DNA of 64,000 bases from Lottia gigantea (Eukaryota; Mollusca; Gastropoda; Lottiidae). Each line of letters begins with the position of its first letter. Position 1 is the first letter of the stretch. Of the stretch, positions 62,861 to 64,000 are shown in pieces. The position numbers were made by a program, and so were the translations under genes. The notes beneath the pieces were generated by a model. It made no database searches, was not told the origin of the DNA, and saw only the letters and a list, made by a program, of their open reading frames with translations. The DNA is taken from contig NW_008708986.1 of the NCBI RefSeq assembly GCF_000327385.1, positions 2,203,559 through 2,267,558 of the forward strand, given 5' to 3'.

Positions 62861-64000
62861 TTGATTTTTAAAAATTTGGTGGAATTTCTCAGCATAAATA
62901 ACTGGCAGTAAATATATATATCATTGAAGTCAAAGTATTAGAATTTCTTTAATATGAGAAAATTCATACTGTAGTCACTTATGACTGTTTTATCATTTCT
63001 GAACGCTGCCAGTGGGCGTATGTTAACTTGCCTGGCAAGCTATCTTGATTAAAAGAAGAAAAATGATTATTTTCACCTCGGTTCATATGTTTGAGCCTTA
63101 TTTTGTTGCATGGTCTGTAGTGTTTCCCCATAGTTGTTGAATGCTCGTTTAGGCCACAGACCCCTCTCTTCCAAGCGAGATGCAATCTTGTGTGGAAGAA
63201 GATGTATGAGTGATGGGCAGTCTGCCTTTGCCAATATTTCGTTTCACTGCAAAAACAGAAATAGTGAACATTTAACCATGCAAACCGGAATGTCTTCATA
63301 ATCACTGAATGGCTAAATCAAATCTTAAAGGTCGTAATTCATTAGATTTAAGATATTTATTCACAACATTTTGAAAAAAAAGAATAACAGATATATTCCT
63401 GAGCTTACTTAATAATTTTGTGGCTGATTTAAGCTCTACTTCTGAATGAACTGATATGCTTAAAATAAATAGACAGAATGGGAAAGTCCATTTATCAGCT
63501 GATTTGTACAGATAAGCTGTTATGTTGGCTCTAAATTATCCTTTTACCTCAAAATTCTAGCTTTTGTTTGAGGCCTTCTAGTAAAGATTGATTGATTGGA
63601 AACCATTGATCTTTAAGAAAAATAGAAATGACCTATTATATGTTCAATTTCATTGACTACTTCATGAATGAATTTAATTACTGAAGAAACTTCACTATGT
63701 GTTTTTATTCATTCATTCATTGGACTTAAAATTCCATGAATCACTTTTGATTTGTTTGTTTACAAATGGTTTGATTTATTCCATAACAAGTGGGTCAAGT
63801 AGCCTATAAGTTACAGCTGACTATAAGACAGTCAATGAAAGACAGTTGTTAGTAACTGCCCGCTTTAACAGCCACCCACACAGACTACCTGTAAACTACC
63901 TACTACAGTTATTGTTATTTCTTAACTTACTATATCATTCATTCTTTCATGATCTTTCATGCTGTCATATTGTTCAGTGTTTTTATCAACAGTCCAAAGA
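62861..64000. other. Right edge of window, unassigned
   Basis: A minus-strand open frame of 108 codons spans 62979-63305 in a locally GC-richer segment. Its predicted product (including HTRLHLAWKRGVCGLNEHS) was not recognised, and no splice sites or neighbours support it. A simple ATTC repeat lies near 63708-63722. Nothing else is supported. Confidence 0.3.

Noticed and set aside
1-64000. CRISPR arrays, bacterial operons, ribosomal RNA genes and retrovirus-like or Polinton-like elements
   Set aside because: The tandem arrays at 36.5 and 62.3 kb are eukaryotic mini- and mid-size satellites without spacers. No rRNA blocks and no reverse transcriptase, integrase or capsid-like frames were recognised.

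Overview
The window is animal nuclear DNA, AT-rich, with compact multi-exon genes, short introns and GT-AG junctions. It most likely comes from a lophotrochozoan, probably a mollusc. The main evidence is a paramyosin that resembles flatworm and mollusc paramyosin along its whole rod. Supporting signs are a tRNA-derived SINE, small inverted-repeat elements and a tandem satellite of the kind common in molluscan genomes. The species cannot be named from sequence alone.

Layout. (1) 1-12.7 kb, + strand: paramyosin, with 14 coding exons placed at 3867-11177. The first, very short coding exon was not found, and there is a possible alternative last exon at 12339. (2) 12.7-15.8 kb: intergenic. (3) 15.8-18.6 kb, - strand: WDR55, a nucleolar WD40 protein, whose first exon is unresolved. 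(4) 20.06-23.2 kb, + strand: PGAP2, a Golgi GPI-anchor remodelling factor, in five exons. (5) 23.2-30.2 kb: intergenic, with two small inverted-repeat elements and one copy of an unnamed dispersed repeat. (6) 30.2-33.9 kb, - strand: ATG13, complete in five exons. (7) 34.36-47.7 kb, + strand: VPS11, complete in 27 exons and about 913 residues. Its introns hold a purine-rich minisatellite and a full SINE with target-site duplications. (8) 47.8-64 kb: mostly non-coding. It has promoter-like patches near 49.8-50.3, 54.6 and 60.1 kb, one plausible first coding exon at 56.5 kb, and a satellite of about 160 bp period at 62.26-62.85 kb.

The most interesting arrangement is the head-to-head pair ATG13/VPS11. 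The start codons are 424 bp apart. The gap carries a perfect GTCACGTGAC palindrome (the CLEAR-type site of MiT/TFE factors) with a second MiT-type site, TCACATGA, 22 bp away centre to centre. One gene starts autophagosome formation and the other encodes a core subunit of the HOPS/CORVET tether needed for fusion with lysosomes, so one shared switch could set both ends of the pathway. This is inference from sequence. WDR55 and PGAP2 are also divergent.

No intact or decayed retrovirus-like or Polinton-like element was recognised. Exon borders were worked out by hand from reading frame, splice signals and remembered family sequences, and have not been checked against transcripts.
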